Positions 40,101 to 52,178 of a DNA stretch of 64,000 nucleotides are shown here, in pieces. The notes under the pieces were generated by a model that worked only from the letters and a program-made list of their open reading frames with translations, was not told the DNA's origin and did not search any database. The position numbers and the translations under genes were made by a program. The stretch comes from Gamsiella multidivaricata (Eukaryota; Mortierellomycota; Mortierellomycetes; Mortierellales; Mortierellaceae): contig NW_026251732.1 in assembly GCF_025024155.1 (NCBI RefSeq), forward strand, positions 1 to 64,000. The letters are read 5' to 3'. Positions within the stretch are counted from its first letter, which is position 1. Each line of letters begins with the position of its first letter.

Positions 40101-42817
40101 TGGAGTCGCTGGCGTCGCAAGAATCTGAAGGAACACCAAATGAGATCCTTGCACAGGAAGACTTTTTTGGTCCGTACGCTGTAAAAGACCAACAGGGGCG
40201 AGCAACTCATTCTATGCCAGCAGGTGGCTTCCAACGGGCGTATGTTGGTCCTGGTAGCGGAGTCCAGCCTTTGCCAAGGACACGAACAAGGTCTAAGGAG
40301 GTGAAGATGAGCCAGATCTTGAGGAACTTTGCGACGTTACGGGGACTGGACCACGAAGGATTCCAGATGGAGATCCAAGGCATCAAGCATCTAGAACAAG
40401 ATTCGAGGATAAGGGAGCGTCGGCCATCATTGCTCAGCAATACTGAGGGCGCAGCAGCATTGACCGCAGTGGCGACAGCAACCGCTACCGCTACCGCTGC
40501 AACTGATTATGACGATATGCCCGCAGAAAAGTCCCCAGCACTGACTGCACGAGCCGACCCAGGACAAGATTCGCTGCTCCGCCCAACGTCCATGGCGACC
40601 CTTGTTATCCAGAACCAAGACTATCGAAAAACGATCCTAAATCTGGAGCGGGAGCTGCTCATGGCGAAAAACGAACTGAACTTTGAATTGTTCTTGAAGC
40701 AGCAACACATCCAACAGATTTTCAAGGTTCACCGGGCTCATGTGCTTGATGCAAGCGTCGAAGCCGAGCGACAGAGCCTTTATAATACTTGTCGGTCGCT
40801 CAAGGCACAGCTTCAGGAGACACGACTGCTGTTAGAGAAGGAGAAGAGCGAGCTGGAGAAGAGGAAAAACAAACAGACGCACTGGGACACGGAGCTGAAG
40901 AACAAGATGCAGAACTTCAGAGACGAACGCAAGCAGCTGCAATTTGAGGTTGAGCGACTGAAGCAGGATATCAAGGATACGCGCCAGGCCCAGGAAATTC
41001 ATGAACGTCTGCTGGTTGAGGAACGCAAGGGGTATGTGTTTATTTTAATTCTCGGCATTGCTCGTTATTGGCCGTGTACGAGAGTACTTGCTTACATTTC
41101 AATTCGTCTTATTTGTTTTGCTCATAGAACCTTTGACCTCAAGAATGCAATCGAAGACTTGTCTCCAAAGCTCAAGCGTATGGAGGAGTACGAGAAGCGG
41201 ATCGAGGTGATGACTCGACAGCTGGTTCTCTGGGAATCCGAGCAGACCAAGATGGTGGAGATGCAGCGCCAAATGGAGACTGTTGTCAGCCGGTGGCAGA
41301 ACCTGGAGCTGCTTCTTAGGGCAGAGAAGGAAGAGGCCCGAAACCTCAGGAACAAAGTCTCACAGCAATCACAAGTACTGGACGACATGCGTATTCAGAT
41401 GGCTATCAATGATGGACGCGAACCAGGAGACGTACTCTATAGCTCGATTGCTGAGTATCATTCGGACGAGGAAGAGCTCGACGAAGGGCGAGAGCATGAT
41501 GATGGAGAGGGTGCCGATCCTCGAGCAGTGTATGGCATTGGCAGTGAGCAGGTTGAACGAGAGAGGACCATTAGGCGCAAGCCTTCCCGCTCTCTCCGCC
41601 ATCACAGCAGTACAGTGGAATTAAATTGGCCCTTGGCGTTCACTCGATCAAACAGTACTCAGCAGGGATTTGAACAGCAGCGACGAGCATCAGCCATGCA
41701 GGAATTTATGGTCCGAGAGAAGGAGCGGTGGGATAAAGAACTGCAGGAAGCGCATAATCGGTGGTCCAGGGAGGCTGTGCGAAACCAGCAGCTGGAGGAT
41801 CGCATCCTGGAACTGCAAGGACAGCTCGAAATGGCGCGTGCGATCGATATGCGACAGATTGGCGGACAGGGCGGCCATAATGATGGACACCAGGGTGGTC
41901 ATAATGGTGGACATCAGGGTGGACATCAGGGTGGTTATAAGGACGATCAAGGTGATGGCGGTGGTGGCGGTGGTGGCGGTGGGGGTATGCGAATGATGAA
42001 TGTTACCTTGCAGCCGCAGAATGTTTCATTTGTCACCACGACAGGATCGGATATCAGGATGAGGACGAGCGACCATTACGATACCGATGATGGCGGGATC
42101 GAATCTAGCGAGATGATCGGACGGTACAGCCGCCAGCAACGTGATAGCGAGGAAGCGGATGACTCAATCTACGCAAGGATGCGCTCTGCTGCTGGACCAT
42201 TGAATGAATCGCCCCCGCAGCAGTCAACAGGCAAAGGCAAGAGCTCCAAGCAAAAGTCGAAGGGCAAACAGGCGCCCACGGGACTGGGACGTGCTCAGAC
42301 TGATCGAGGAACGAACGGCGACGGCACCGCAGTAGCAGGAATGAAGGCCCTTCAGTCGCATCTCGGCGCCAACACCCCTGGCCTCTTTGACTTGGGTTCC
42401 CGCCCTTTTCAGCAGCGCAAGAGCACAGAATCATCGTCAACTATGAACAGCTCCTCAGCTGCCACTAGAGCGGCTACTAGCGGTTTGTTCCCACCAACGC
42501 TTTATGCCCGCAACGTATCACATTTGTCAGACTACGCAAGCAGCGATGTAACGACGGCCTCTGATACTAGTACGATCTGCAGCGTAGTCCGCGGTGAGCG
42601 AAGTGCAGAAAATGGTGGTGCTGATGATGACGGTAATCATGCTACAGAGTTTGGATCAACATCGGCCACAAGCTCGGCAGGCAGCAGCAGCAAGAAGGGT
42701 TCCAAGAGCAAGGCGGACAAGGAGCGCGATCGCGAGCGGGAACGTATCCGACTGATGAGCGGAATGGGGCCTCTAGTGGATCCAAGTAAGATGTATCGCA
42801 ACGTGCGCATGTTTTAA
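37186..42817 (+). CDS. TSC1: Tsc1 (hamartin) homologue
   Basis: Model: join(37186..38655, 38757..38819, 38960..39332, 39435..41031, 41128..42817), 1730 residues; all phases close. Tsc1 stabilises Tsc2, the GTPase-activating protein for Rheb, and so restrains TORC1. The N-terminal helical-repeat region holds LVITDWWDRLIQPCL, then KNLEVILFTYGGNVGRVKDF with FFSCLYTYFVGALYRPEILG, TPLFDSLL, IVSLGLMTLIMLMPRIPAAL and FSFLYGLFPCNLLKFL, which follow the order seen in fission-yeast and animal Tsc1. A long coiled coil occupies about 1020-1260 (ERELLMAKNELNFE to QQSQVLDDMRIQMA). A Gly/His/Gln repeat and polyglycine (about 1411-1455) and a disordered tail follow. Exon 3 is ended at the GTATGG in 39333 because only that phase joins the FLYGLFPCN exon. 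The gene is longer than animal hamartin through low-complexity inserts. AATAAA lies 10 nt past the stop. Confidence 0.85.
38831..38895. repeat. TTGGC/TTGGT pentanucleotide microsatellite in TSC1 intron 2
   Basis: About thirteen pentamer units, changing from TTGGC to TTGGT towards the right, inside the second intron. Confidence 0.95.
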
Positions 42818-42826
42818 TCATCACCC

Positions 42827-42832
42827 AATAAA
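42827..42832 (+). terminator. Polyadenylation signal AATAAA
   Basis: Hexamer 10 nt after the TSC1 stop codon, unusually close. Confidence 0.45.
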
Positions 42833-43107
42833 CCCATCTGGCTGCCTCTGCCGTGGATCCTCAGCTTTACCGATGGTGCCCTGTGGCTTGAGATTTGAAG
42901 AGTAAAAAGTATAGTGGTTCACATGGATTTGATTGCAAGGATGCAAGCGCGAAACCCTATTCTGGCGGCAAATACTCTATTCTGATGGCAAATACCCTTT
43001 AAGGAATATCAAGGTGTGAATACTCACACTCTTCGTAGATCTCTCTTCCCCTCCCCCTCCTCATCAACTCAAGCATCTCCTCCTTCGCAATCGCACTTAC
43101 CCCCAGC

Positions 43108-44426
43108 ATGTCGCTCCCTCTCATGGCAACAAACCCACTCGAGATTCCGGAGATTTTGAGCTTGGTCGGGCAATATGTACCCCTCTGGGTTAAAGACCAA
43201 GGACGAAAGGTCTACCAATGCAAGAATCTGCTGCCGTGCTTGTCAGTCTCGCGCCACTTTCGACGGACACTCTTACCAATCTTCTGGCACACTATCCATG
43301 ATATATATATGAGTCGTGTCCCATTGAGTCTTCTGCAAGAATATGCACGCCATGCTAGGGTCCTGTACTACCACAGTTATCGAAGAGACTTTGATCCCAT
43401 CAAGCTGCAATATGGGCGTCTCGTGACGGCGTTGCGGCACAACTTGTCAAATCGAACCCAAACTTGCTCGAACTCACATGGAAATTGAACCAGGCCGCGA
43501 TACTGAACGATGGAGTACTCAGCAACCTCAAGCGCCTGAAATTACTAGAGCTTCAAGCGATGATAAACATTCCTGCTTCGTCTTTTACGCTTCCCAATGG
43601 ATTTTTACAACCAATCATGGATACTCTTGAGTCGTTGTATATAGAGGCCGCGCTGCTTCGGGGTGCATGTCAGGGGGGACAATTGGTTTTCCCGTTGCTC
43701 AGGTTGTTGCGGATCTATAAGGACCCCCGGTCAGCGTTTGGTAAACTGCTGGGGGTCTTTCCCAATCTCGAAACCGTTTACATCAACATTGAAAGTGATG
43801 AGTCCTTGCAAAGTCTAGTCAACTTCTTCCGATCCGAGGGATTCCCGTGCCTCGTCAAATGGATTACGTGTGTGCATCGTAACAGTGAGAAACCGCTTGC
43901 AGATGCCCTCAAAGGCTACACCGCAGGGATCATGGAACTGGACGTGACACTGCGCCGAGTGAGTTCCACCATCATAACCTCGATCAAAAAACATGGCAAG
44001 ACGCTCAAGAGCTTGAGGATCTTCAGAGATTACGATTCGGCGACCAATCTATCGTTTATGGTCAACATACTAGGGTCCCGTGAACAACTGAAGTCACTCG
44101 AGTACGTGGATCGGTCTAGGAAAGGGGAGATAAGTCCGTTGCTGGTCAAGGAGAACTGGAAAAATCCGGGATCGTTGCAACATCTTTCGCTCTCAATCGA
44201 AACCCTATCATTGTACGAGATCCCGATCTGTAGATTCCCGCGACCGCTTCCACAAGGTGTGACAATGGGGATGATGGCACAGGAGCCTTTTTGTGGGTGG
44301 AAGGTGCAGGGGAGTGCGCTGACGCAGAATACGACATTCCTCCAGACGATTTTCGAGCTTGCAGAGGACTTTGAACAGCTGCGGACCATTACCTTGAATG
44401 GCATCGAGTATAAGAAATGCCACTAG
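43108..44426 (+). pseudogene. F-box/LRR gene of the NPLEIPEIL subfamily, broken by a frameshift
   Basis: The first part (43108 to about 43440) encodes MATNPLEIPEILSLVGQYVP and RRTLLPIFWHTI, the same F-box as the gene at 20880. Near 43430-43450 the family reading moves to another frame: the continuation SNPNLLELTWKLNQ is only readable in the frame that stays open to 44426. The two frames overlap, so a single one- or two-base indel explains the break. No splice pair fits. The second part keeps the family repeats (SIKKHGKTLKSLRI) and the ending FEQLRTITLNGIEYKKCH, with no further stops, so the lesion is recent or a sequence error. Expected function if intact: SCF adaptor. Confidence 0.75.
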
Positions 44427-45016
44427 GTTGTCTAAAACGGGATTGAAGCGACGATAGCCATAGCCTCATGCATACTAGCTTACCAACTTATTATTAGTAA
44501 CCCAGCTGTTCTTTTCGTAAAACTTGATCTGTCTACGACACAGCAATAACATTTCTCTTAACAAGCACCAAGCGTTCGTCCAAAGGATGTTACTGCTGAT
44601 CGCATCCGCTCTGCAGCCCCTTGGTATCTTCGTAGCAATGTTTTCGGGAGGCGGATCAAGGATGGTTGGCTTTTCAGTCACCCATGATGACATGTCTGGC
44701 AGGCGATTTCTGCTTGGCGGCGGACGTGCTGCCGTAGGGCTGTCCCAATCCCAAAACTCTTCCTGAATCCAGTAAGATAGAGAGGCCTGTGAGATGGAGT
44801 TGGCGAACACCCTCAAAGCCCACAGCGTGGGATACTCTCCCGAATTGGATGCGACACTGTACCCGATGTTCATGCAAGGAACATGAAAAAGCGCTTAGGA
44901 CGTTGAGGATGGATCCTTATAAGGAAGGTTCTTTCGGACGGATATCCTGGCCTTTGCCACCGTTTTTTCTATTTTTTTTAAAAGTCGTTCGAGTTATGAA
45001 AAGGTAACCTGAGAGT
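44427..45016. other. Intergenic DNA
   Basis: No supported gene; a minus-strand frame at 44475-44873 has no recognisable features. Confidence 0.4.
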
Positions 45017-45235
45017 GAGAAAGCAGATCAGCTCTTGGCCAAGGAGTACTGGAAGGACCTTGGGCTGTTGAAGATCCTTACACTTACGAACAATACCTTG
45101 GACCTCTCTATGAGATTCCCGATTAAGAGGGTTGCGATCATTGGCAGAGGACCATTGCTCTGGAGCAGAACGCGACCATTCTGAATGCCCCTGTTTGAGC
45201 ATGCACAGGACTTTTTGAGAAGCCCATTGTCATGC
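45017..45235 (+). pseudogene. F-box/LRR gene fragment
   Basis: Plus-strand reading EKADQLLAKEYWKDLGLLKI then LTLTNNTLDLSMRFPI matches the last third of the NPLEIPEIL subfamily (compare KENWKNPGSLQHLSLSIETL at 43108). A stop at about 45181 precedes LFEHAQDF, the counterpart of IFELAEDF. It is a short 3' fragment of another copy lying directly downstream of the frameshifted gene. Confidence 0.6.
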
Positions 45236-45450
45236 GTACGGCCATTCAATAAACTTGTTTGGTTATGAATAAAACATGCTTACAACAAGTAGTGCAACCG
45301 CGTCTTTGACACGATGCGGAGGGGCTGTAGTTTCGCCGAGACGAAGGGGGTTTTTTTTTTCTTTTTGCTCATTATTATTGTTACATTGCAGATACGGAAA
45401 CTACTTTTACTATCTCTGCTCTGGATGTTGTTGTGGTCGCATATATTTCG

Positions 45451-45476
45451 TTTTTTTTTTTTTTTTTTTTTTTTTT
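45451..45476. repeat. T26 homopolymer
   Basis: Uninterrupted run of 26 T downstream of the phosphatase gene's stop. Confidence 0.95.
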
Positions 45477-45601
45477 CTTCTTCTCATCTTGCAAGAAATA
45501 AAGCATCTCAAGGGTATCAAAAATACAAAAATAAAAAAAGCACATGAACGAACAATGATAAAACACAAGGAAAAAAAGAAAAGAAAAGAAAAAAAGGGTC
45601 A

Positions 45602-48600
45602 TTAAAACGGTCCCTGAGGACCATCATTAGAAAGCCGCTGCTGAAAAGGCGGCGACATGATCGCGAGACTGTTCATGCTACTTTTCGCGCTCAGCATCTT
45701 TGGCGACCCGCCCATGCTCAACGAATGATGGTGCTGCAGACTGTGGTGATGATGATGATGGTGGGGGTGGTGAGGATTGTGTGCTCCGGAGCCGGCCGTC
45801 GACAGGGACAGGATACTGTTCAACGATCCCGCACGGGCCAGACCTCCCGCACGCTCAGTTCCCAACGTCCGCTCCTCCATACGCATCAGCTCCGTCACGA
45901 ACCCGATGTTGGGACACATGCATGGCCGTTGGGTCAGCACATGGTTGTACGCCTTGTTAAGGGACCAGTGCAGCTGTGTGATCAGGTAAGCGATGATCGC
46001 TGTAACGGAGCGCGACTTTCCGGCTTTGCAGTGCACATAGATCGCGGCATCATTCGAGGCAGCTAATCATCAGGATTAAAAAATAAAATAAAATAAGAAC
46101 CGGAAAATGGGTTAGTTACCCTGTTATGATATCTCCACGAACTAGCTCCCAGGTATTCGTTATTAAAACGCGTTTTCAGGCACCACTTACCAATACAATC
46201 AACGGCTTGCAATAGACCAGCGCTGACGTCTGCCTCGATATGATCGTGGACTCCGATCTTGTGATACTCCATTCCAGGGTGGTTGACCACCAACGCATCC
46301 TCGCACTCGCGCGCCATGTTCAGCACGCGCTTGATACCCAACCGCTCCAGTTCCTGAACCTGCTCCTCCCTTGCAATCTCGGGTCCCAGGTACAAAAAGT
46401 TGGGCAGGATGCACGAGATCTGTTGCTCGCCATCGTCGCCGCCCTCTTCGCCCATTTCATCATCGTAACCCTGATAGCCCCTCATCGTCGCCATGTTCCT
46501 GAGGTTGTTGCTGTGGATGCTGTTGGTGTAGCTGTCGATTCCGTCAGCAAACATTCGGGACTGGTACTCTTGGTGGAATCCACTGGCACTATTGTTGTTG
46601 CTGCTGTTGCCGGAAGCACCCATGTCGAAATGAGACGCGGTGGGGGACAGAGGGCCATACGTTGCCTCGCTGTGGTAACGACGCAAGCTGGGGCCGCGCG
46701 ATGTCTGGTGGAATGGATGAGCTGGTGCGCCACTCTCTTCATCCTCCTCCTGGATACCATGCGACGTTCCGGATTGATTCAGTGAAAACAGTGTCGTGCT
46801 TGAAGAGATGGACTTTCTAGAGTCCGACATCGGCCCCTGTTGACCAGAGGCAGCATCCCCATTAATGGATCCTCCTGAATTGGCTGACCATGTCGAAGCG
46901 TGGTCGGGCGAGGCTGAGTGTGCGATCTCCATCGAGTTGTTCTTGAGCGACATAGCCGGCGAGGGTGTAGATGCGCCTGTCGGGACCGTCAGCCAGCTAC
47001 CCTTATGGCGCAGTGGTGGGAGTGGATGAGAGAGTCCGCTACCATTCGTGCTTGCAGCGCCTTCCTGGAGCGGCTGAAGGCCCGTGTTCAGGGGTGGAAT
47101 CGACAACGGCTTGATGTTCAAAGCACTGACACCGATTGTCTGCGCCCTCGACAACCCGGCGGGACGCTGCAATGACTTTGTATTCAACGAGAACAAGCTC
47201 TCTCTGCGTGTGGGTGCGCCACGCTGTCGTGGTGCGCCTCCCAAAGAAGCATTCGTGAGCGACACTGCGTGGTCGATCGCCTGGGCTGTCTTTGCGTCCG
47301 TGATCGTTGACGAAGTCGAGTTGCTTGGCAAGGATAGAGGCAACGACAGCGGGTGTATTTTTCCGTCCTGGTTCTCTGCCAGGGTCATCTCAACGTCCTG
47401 CTTCTGAGACTCCTTCGAAGATCCCTCTTGCGTCACGCTCAACTCAAAGGTCGATCCTGGCCGCATCAAGAACTTCTCCCCAAGCTCCCAGGCCTCGAAA
47501 GCCTCGAACCCGCCCTCAAGAAACCACAATCGAATAGGTCCTCCGCAGTTTCCTCCGCCTCGCTCCAAAACACTGACAAGCGTCCATGCGGGACTTGGGG
47601 ATCGCCCGTACTCTTCTTTGCCAGGTTGCATGTCCTGATCTAACACAACGACATCATGGGGCACTTCGTTACCGTCCTGATCGAGATCCTGCCGCCAGCC
47701 ATCCTGAATTAAATGGAACATATCCTTGTCCGAGGGCATCGTGATAAAGGATTCCAGCGCAAAGGAAGCCACAGCGCCACCTCTCCGGTACCGCCTCATG
47801 AGCAGCGTCGGCAGGTTGATGTTGATCGAATGCACGATGGAGATTGGGTCGAAATCGGGGTTTGGACGAAGATCGAGCACCAAGGGACGTGGACCAGCAC
47901 TGACGCCTTGTTTGCTTAGCTCGCCTCGTTCAATTAGCGCTGCTAACCTTGCGGGTGAGATGGCACATGCAGGATAGGGCGTGAGATCGGACTGGAGAGG
48001 CGACGAGATCAAATGGCATGAGGATGTTTCTGTAGGTGAAGTAGATGGGGAAGTGTTGGGAGAAGATGCGGCAGAGAAGGATGAGGATGAGGATGCGGAG
48101 GAGTAGGAATGGGAGAGAGCCGAGAGCGAGAGGGGCTGGAGTGATAATGTCGATGGCGAGGGTGACGATGGGGATACTGACAGAGATGGAGGCGAAGTTG
48201 GCGAGAGGGGCAGCGAGAGGCTCGTCGTGAGCATCGGTGTGCTCTTGGTTGGTATTGACACCGGCTTAGTTGGTAAGGTCAATGAAAGAGTAGGCGCCAA
48301 CAGTGGTGAGGACGTGGGGGGCAATGGTAATGCCTCTGATGAATTGTCTGTATACATTGGACTTGACTGTGGTGGCATTGAAGTCGAAGGCACTGCTGGT
48401 GGCGCGGTCAACGCCAGTTGTGGAGGTGGTGGTATTAATGATGCTGGAGGTGAAGGTGCCATTATTGATGGAGGAGTGGATGGAGGGACTAAGCCCAATG
48501 CTCTGGGACCCTCAAAAGCCAGTGGGGCCAAGGGACCAATTGCTGTGCCGCTGCTCATCCTTGAGAACGAGCCAGAGGTCGACCTGACGTTCGAAAGTGA

Positions 48601-48675
48601 GCTGGTACTAGTTCTCGGGAGGGCGTGTGTGCTGGCGGACGGTGATGATGGTGCTGCTGCTGCTGCTGCTGTCAT
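45602..48675 (-). CDS. Rhodanese plus dual-specificity phosphatase (MAPK-phosphatase-like)
   Basis: Model: complement(join(45602..46062, 46191..48675)), 981 residues; one 128-nt phase-1 intron (GTAAGT...ATTAG). Without the splice the catalytic motif is lost. Residues 1-230 are Ser/Pro-rich. A rhodanese-like domain lies at about 240-410 (ARLAALIERG, LVLDLRPNPDFDPISIVHSI, then VVVLDQDM where an active rhodanese would have cysteine, and WFLEGGFEAFE), so it is probably a docking rather than a sulphurtransferase domain. A long polar linker follows. The phosphatase domain (about 750-890) has ILPNFLYLGPEIAREEQV, the general-acid Asp region GVHDHIEADV, and the signature H-C-K-A-G-K-S-R-S. Rhodanese plus DSP is the layout of MAP-kinase phosphatases. 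The MAP kinase target is unknown. Its C-terminal 90 residues are His/Ser-rich. Confidence 0.82.
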
Positions 48676-51600
48676 GGTGTTCCTAGGGTAATAAAGGCTT
48701 TGAAGCGAAAAATTTTTGGAGGACGACTTGCCCGACGAGGACTGGATCTGCTGGTGTTCATTGCTAGATGATGAGGACGAGAGCTCGGGATGGCTCTTCT
48801 TGGAGGAGAGGAAGCCGCGGAGATAGCTGCTCCGGGAAGCTGTCGATGCTATCGAGTGGTTGCTCAGTCGCCGGGGATGGTGTCGCGCGGGTGAGGATGC
48901 GCGCGGGTGGACAGACTGAGGAGAGGAATCTTCGCTGTGGGCGTCTTTCTCGTGGAATGCTGTATGTGTGTGATAAGATATGGGTTAGCGGGGGTCAAAA
49001 CGCATCAGGAATGGCACACTGACTGATTGTGATAACGCGCTACATGTGGGGCGCGTCCTAGTTTGCTGCGTTCTTACTGGCTGCTGTCTATTGATAGACA
49101 ACGGCCAAATGGAATGGGAATAGGAATGGGAATAGGAATGGGGGGCTTGCAACCAAAAATAATACGATATATTGGGCGCACCGGAAGACAACCTTACACC
49201 TCAACACCCATCGAGCAAAACAACACTGAGAACAACAGTGCTGGATATAAACACTAAAGAACCGTCTAATGAACTGGAACTGCTGGATACCGATGTGGTG
49301 CAGGTATCAAAAGTGTTACATCTATAAAGAGATCCGTATTTAGAGGAGAAAACAAGGACCAGGCGAGTGTGAGAGAGCACCTATAAAGGGGGAGGGAAAC
49401 AGGTCGTTGTTGATTGCAGAAGGAACCGAGTACTGAGCTGGAGTGAGAGTATGACCGATGGGAGGAAGGGGCGTAAAGGGGATGCCTGTTCATCTCCACA
49501 AAGAAAGAAAAAAAAACAATTGCAAATAAACAACTGCAAAAGGGCGAGAAAAGGAGTCGTCGCCATTGTGAGTGAGAGGTATATTTACATTGGTCTGCAG
49601 GAATTACCCCGCTGGGTTGATGATAGGAGCAATGCTTGGTCGCGTTCGTGTCTTGTGCCGTTGAATTGGCTGTGTCGGTTGTCATAACTGCCTTTTCGCT
49701 GTTGGGGTATTCGATCGAGCTGCCGGTGCACGTTGCTGCAGAATGTCCGCTACTGCAGGGCAAGGTGGGGGACGAGGGTGGACTCTGCTGCTGTGCTGAC
49801 CAACAGCACAGAGCACTTTGGAGCGAAGATGCGAGCATGATTAGATGAAGAGAATACGTGTATGCGGAGAAGAAGGATGTGAGGTGTATATGAAAAAAGT
49901 CGTTTACAGACAATATAGTGTATAGTACGAGGTGTGAACTGAGGATAGGGGGTAATTGGCCGAGGTCAGAGCGCTGGTCAATGATGCTGGATATCGGGTA
50001 TGCTGCAAGGAAGTGGAGTGGTCGTGGTGGTCGGAGCGGCGGTCAGCTGTGTTCAAAGGGGTCATATGCGAGAGTGGATAGGGAGTAGGAAAGGGCGTAG
50101 CAGGAGAAACGTTATGTCGTCAATTGCAAATGAAGAGTGTGGATTGGATTGGATATGAACAAGAACAGTGTGCAAAAGAGAGAAAGCGAATGAGAAAAGA
50201 GAATGCGACCAGCTACGAAGGATGATCAGAAGCGGTAACACACAACAAAAGGAGAAAAAAACAAAGGATGGAGTTCTGTTGGTGTTGTTGACGAGAGGAA
50301 GAAGAAGAAGAGAGGGAGAAAGAGAGAGAAAGAGAAGAGTCCTCGAGCGGGAGGAGTTCTCGAGCGAAGGTGAGTGTGAGGATGGAGATAAAACAAACAA
50401 TAAATGCGACCCTGAAACGCACAAGGTTCGCGCGAGTCAAGGAACATCTCACGCGCACCCTCTCACGCATCCCATCCCATCCCTTCCCATCCCACCATAG
50501 CACCAGAGCACCATAGACCAGACATCCATCCATCTCCTTGGTCCCCTATGACGACCCAATATTGTATCGCTCTCTCTTCTTCCTGCCCGCCTGCGCTCTC
50601 ATGCATACATATCGCGCACCCCTTCTTCTTCCCTTGTCATATCATATTCAACGCCAAAATATAGCAGCGAGAATGCCTCAAAGTGCTCTCACTGTCGCAC
50701 ACGTTGCTTTATTTATTGCCCTGCAATTAAATCTTCAAGGAGCCAGCAGAAGAACCAGCCCGCAGGGCGTCGCACTGAGCTTCTTCCCTTCGGTCGCCCT
50801 TCGTGCTGCTGGGCTGTTTACTTCCATCAGTTGATGCCTGATCTCCCTTGCTCGATACGGATCACTATCACTTCCACCGAGCGAACAAAAAAACACCTGC
50901 GCTGCTGCTGCTGGTAATATGCATCCCGATGTCCTGACGTTCTATTTTTAGGGCCTACCGAGGTCACTTGTCATTCTCAGTCCCTATTTTTTCGATCTAA
51001 ACCCAGTCTATTGAGTCTATTGCGGCGTGGCACTATGCCAGGTCAATAAAAATCTAGAGACGCAATTCTCGGCGAATACCCAGTGTCTGCACAAACGGGC
51101 TACCGCCAGTCCTGGGCATACGCGGCTATTCACTCCATGTCAAAGATCACTGGCCGATTGAACCTTTTTTTGTGTTTTCCCATCCGAAAAAACCATGACT
51201 GATAAAATATGTAAATATTCCGTCTGAACCAGCCGCCTTCAAAATTATAATAAGTTGTTTGTTGTCTAGTTGTTTATTTGGACCACGCTCAGATAGGATG
51301 TCCAATCCTGTTAAGACGATGCCGCCGATGGAGTTTTAACCTTTCGCCTTCGGTCATTCAGAGAGAGCTCTACATGGCAGACAGGCACTTAGACAGCCAG
51401 GCATTAACAACTTCAGGGTGTAAGGGTGTGCATGAACACTGAGCATGAAAAAGATATGCCGCGCCAAATGTATCTTTTGGTTCTCTCTCTGCACAAACCA
51501 AAAACGATCTGAGAGTAAAAGAGAAAAGAAAAAAACGTGGAATGGTTCCGGCATTTGGGCTATGTCGATGAGATATCAATTTGCTCTCTGACTATATGTA

Positions 51601-52178
51601 TTCTTGGTCCATCCATGAAGGTTTGCCGACTTCGGGTATCAATGCTGCATGAAATGGAAACTGTCATTTCATGCTGCATCGAGTTTTGTCATCTAGAGAG
51701 ATCGTAGAACTACACAACCAGGGCTCTACAATGTTATTAGGTAGAATCCTAAAGGAAAACAAAAGACTTCCCGATAGACTGGCGAAGCTCCGCTCTGGTG
51801 CATGCTCTCATGCGCCGCGCTGGGCCTCATAAAGACACCGAACGTAGAGAGCATCAACATTCGAGGCGATATTTAATTTATGAGATGTTGTGCTCTCTAA
51901 GCAGGGTAGTGGAGGAAGAGAACAAAGAAAAGCAGGGGCCTTCTGACATGCAGACGGTGCACAAAGGCGGAATATGAGTACAAGCGTTGTCTGGAGACCA
52001 GAGGCACTTGCTGGTTACCATGTTCTTGGCTGTCGCGAAGAGAAAGGAAGTATGCTGTTGGAGCGGTGAACCACCGAAGATTGAAATGCAAGCCCCTTTT
52101 ACAATAGAAAGTGATGGCAGCGTAATACGCAATTAGACAATCAGTTATCTCTTTATTTTCGTCCGCATGACGCTAGAA
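48676..52178. other. Gene-poor region (3.5 kb)
   Basis: Upstream of the phosphatase gene and downstream of F-box relics. The left 1.8 kb has purine-rich GGGAATAGGAAT repeats (49111) and AGAGAAAG/GAAGAAG tracts (50295-50340) that create long but featureless open frames on both strands (49266-49913, 50062-50424, 50168-50500). Small frames at 50538-50834 and 51354-51579 lack support. I see no convincing gene; part may be a long 5' leader of the phosphatase. Confidence 0.45.
49111..49143. repeat. GGGAATAGGAAT tandem repeat
   Basis: Nearly three copies of a 12-bp unit. Confidence 0.85.

Noticed and set aside
37186..42817. Three separate genes instead of one TSC1
   Set aside because: The frames join with proper splice sites and phases, and the pieces follow the Tsc1 order.
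49266..50500. Long frames on both strands upstream of the phosphatase gene
   Set aside because: Purine/pyrimidine-rich simple sequence, mutually overlapping, no motifs.
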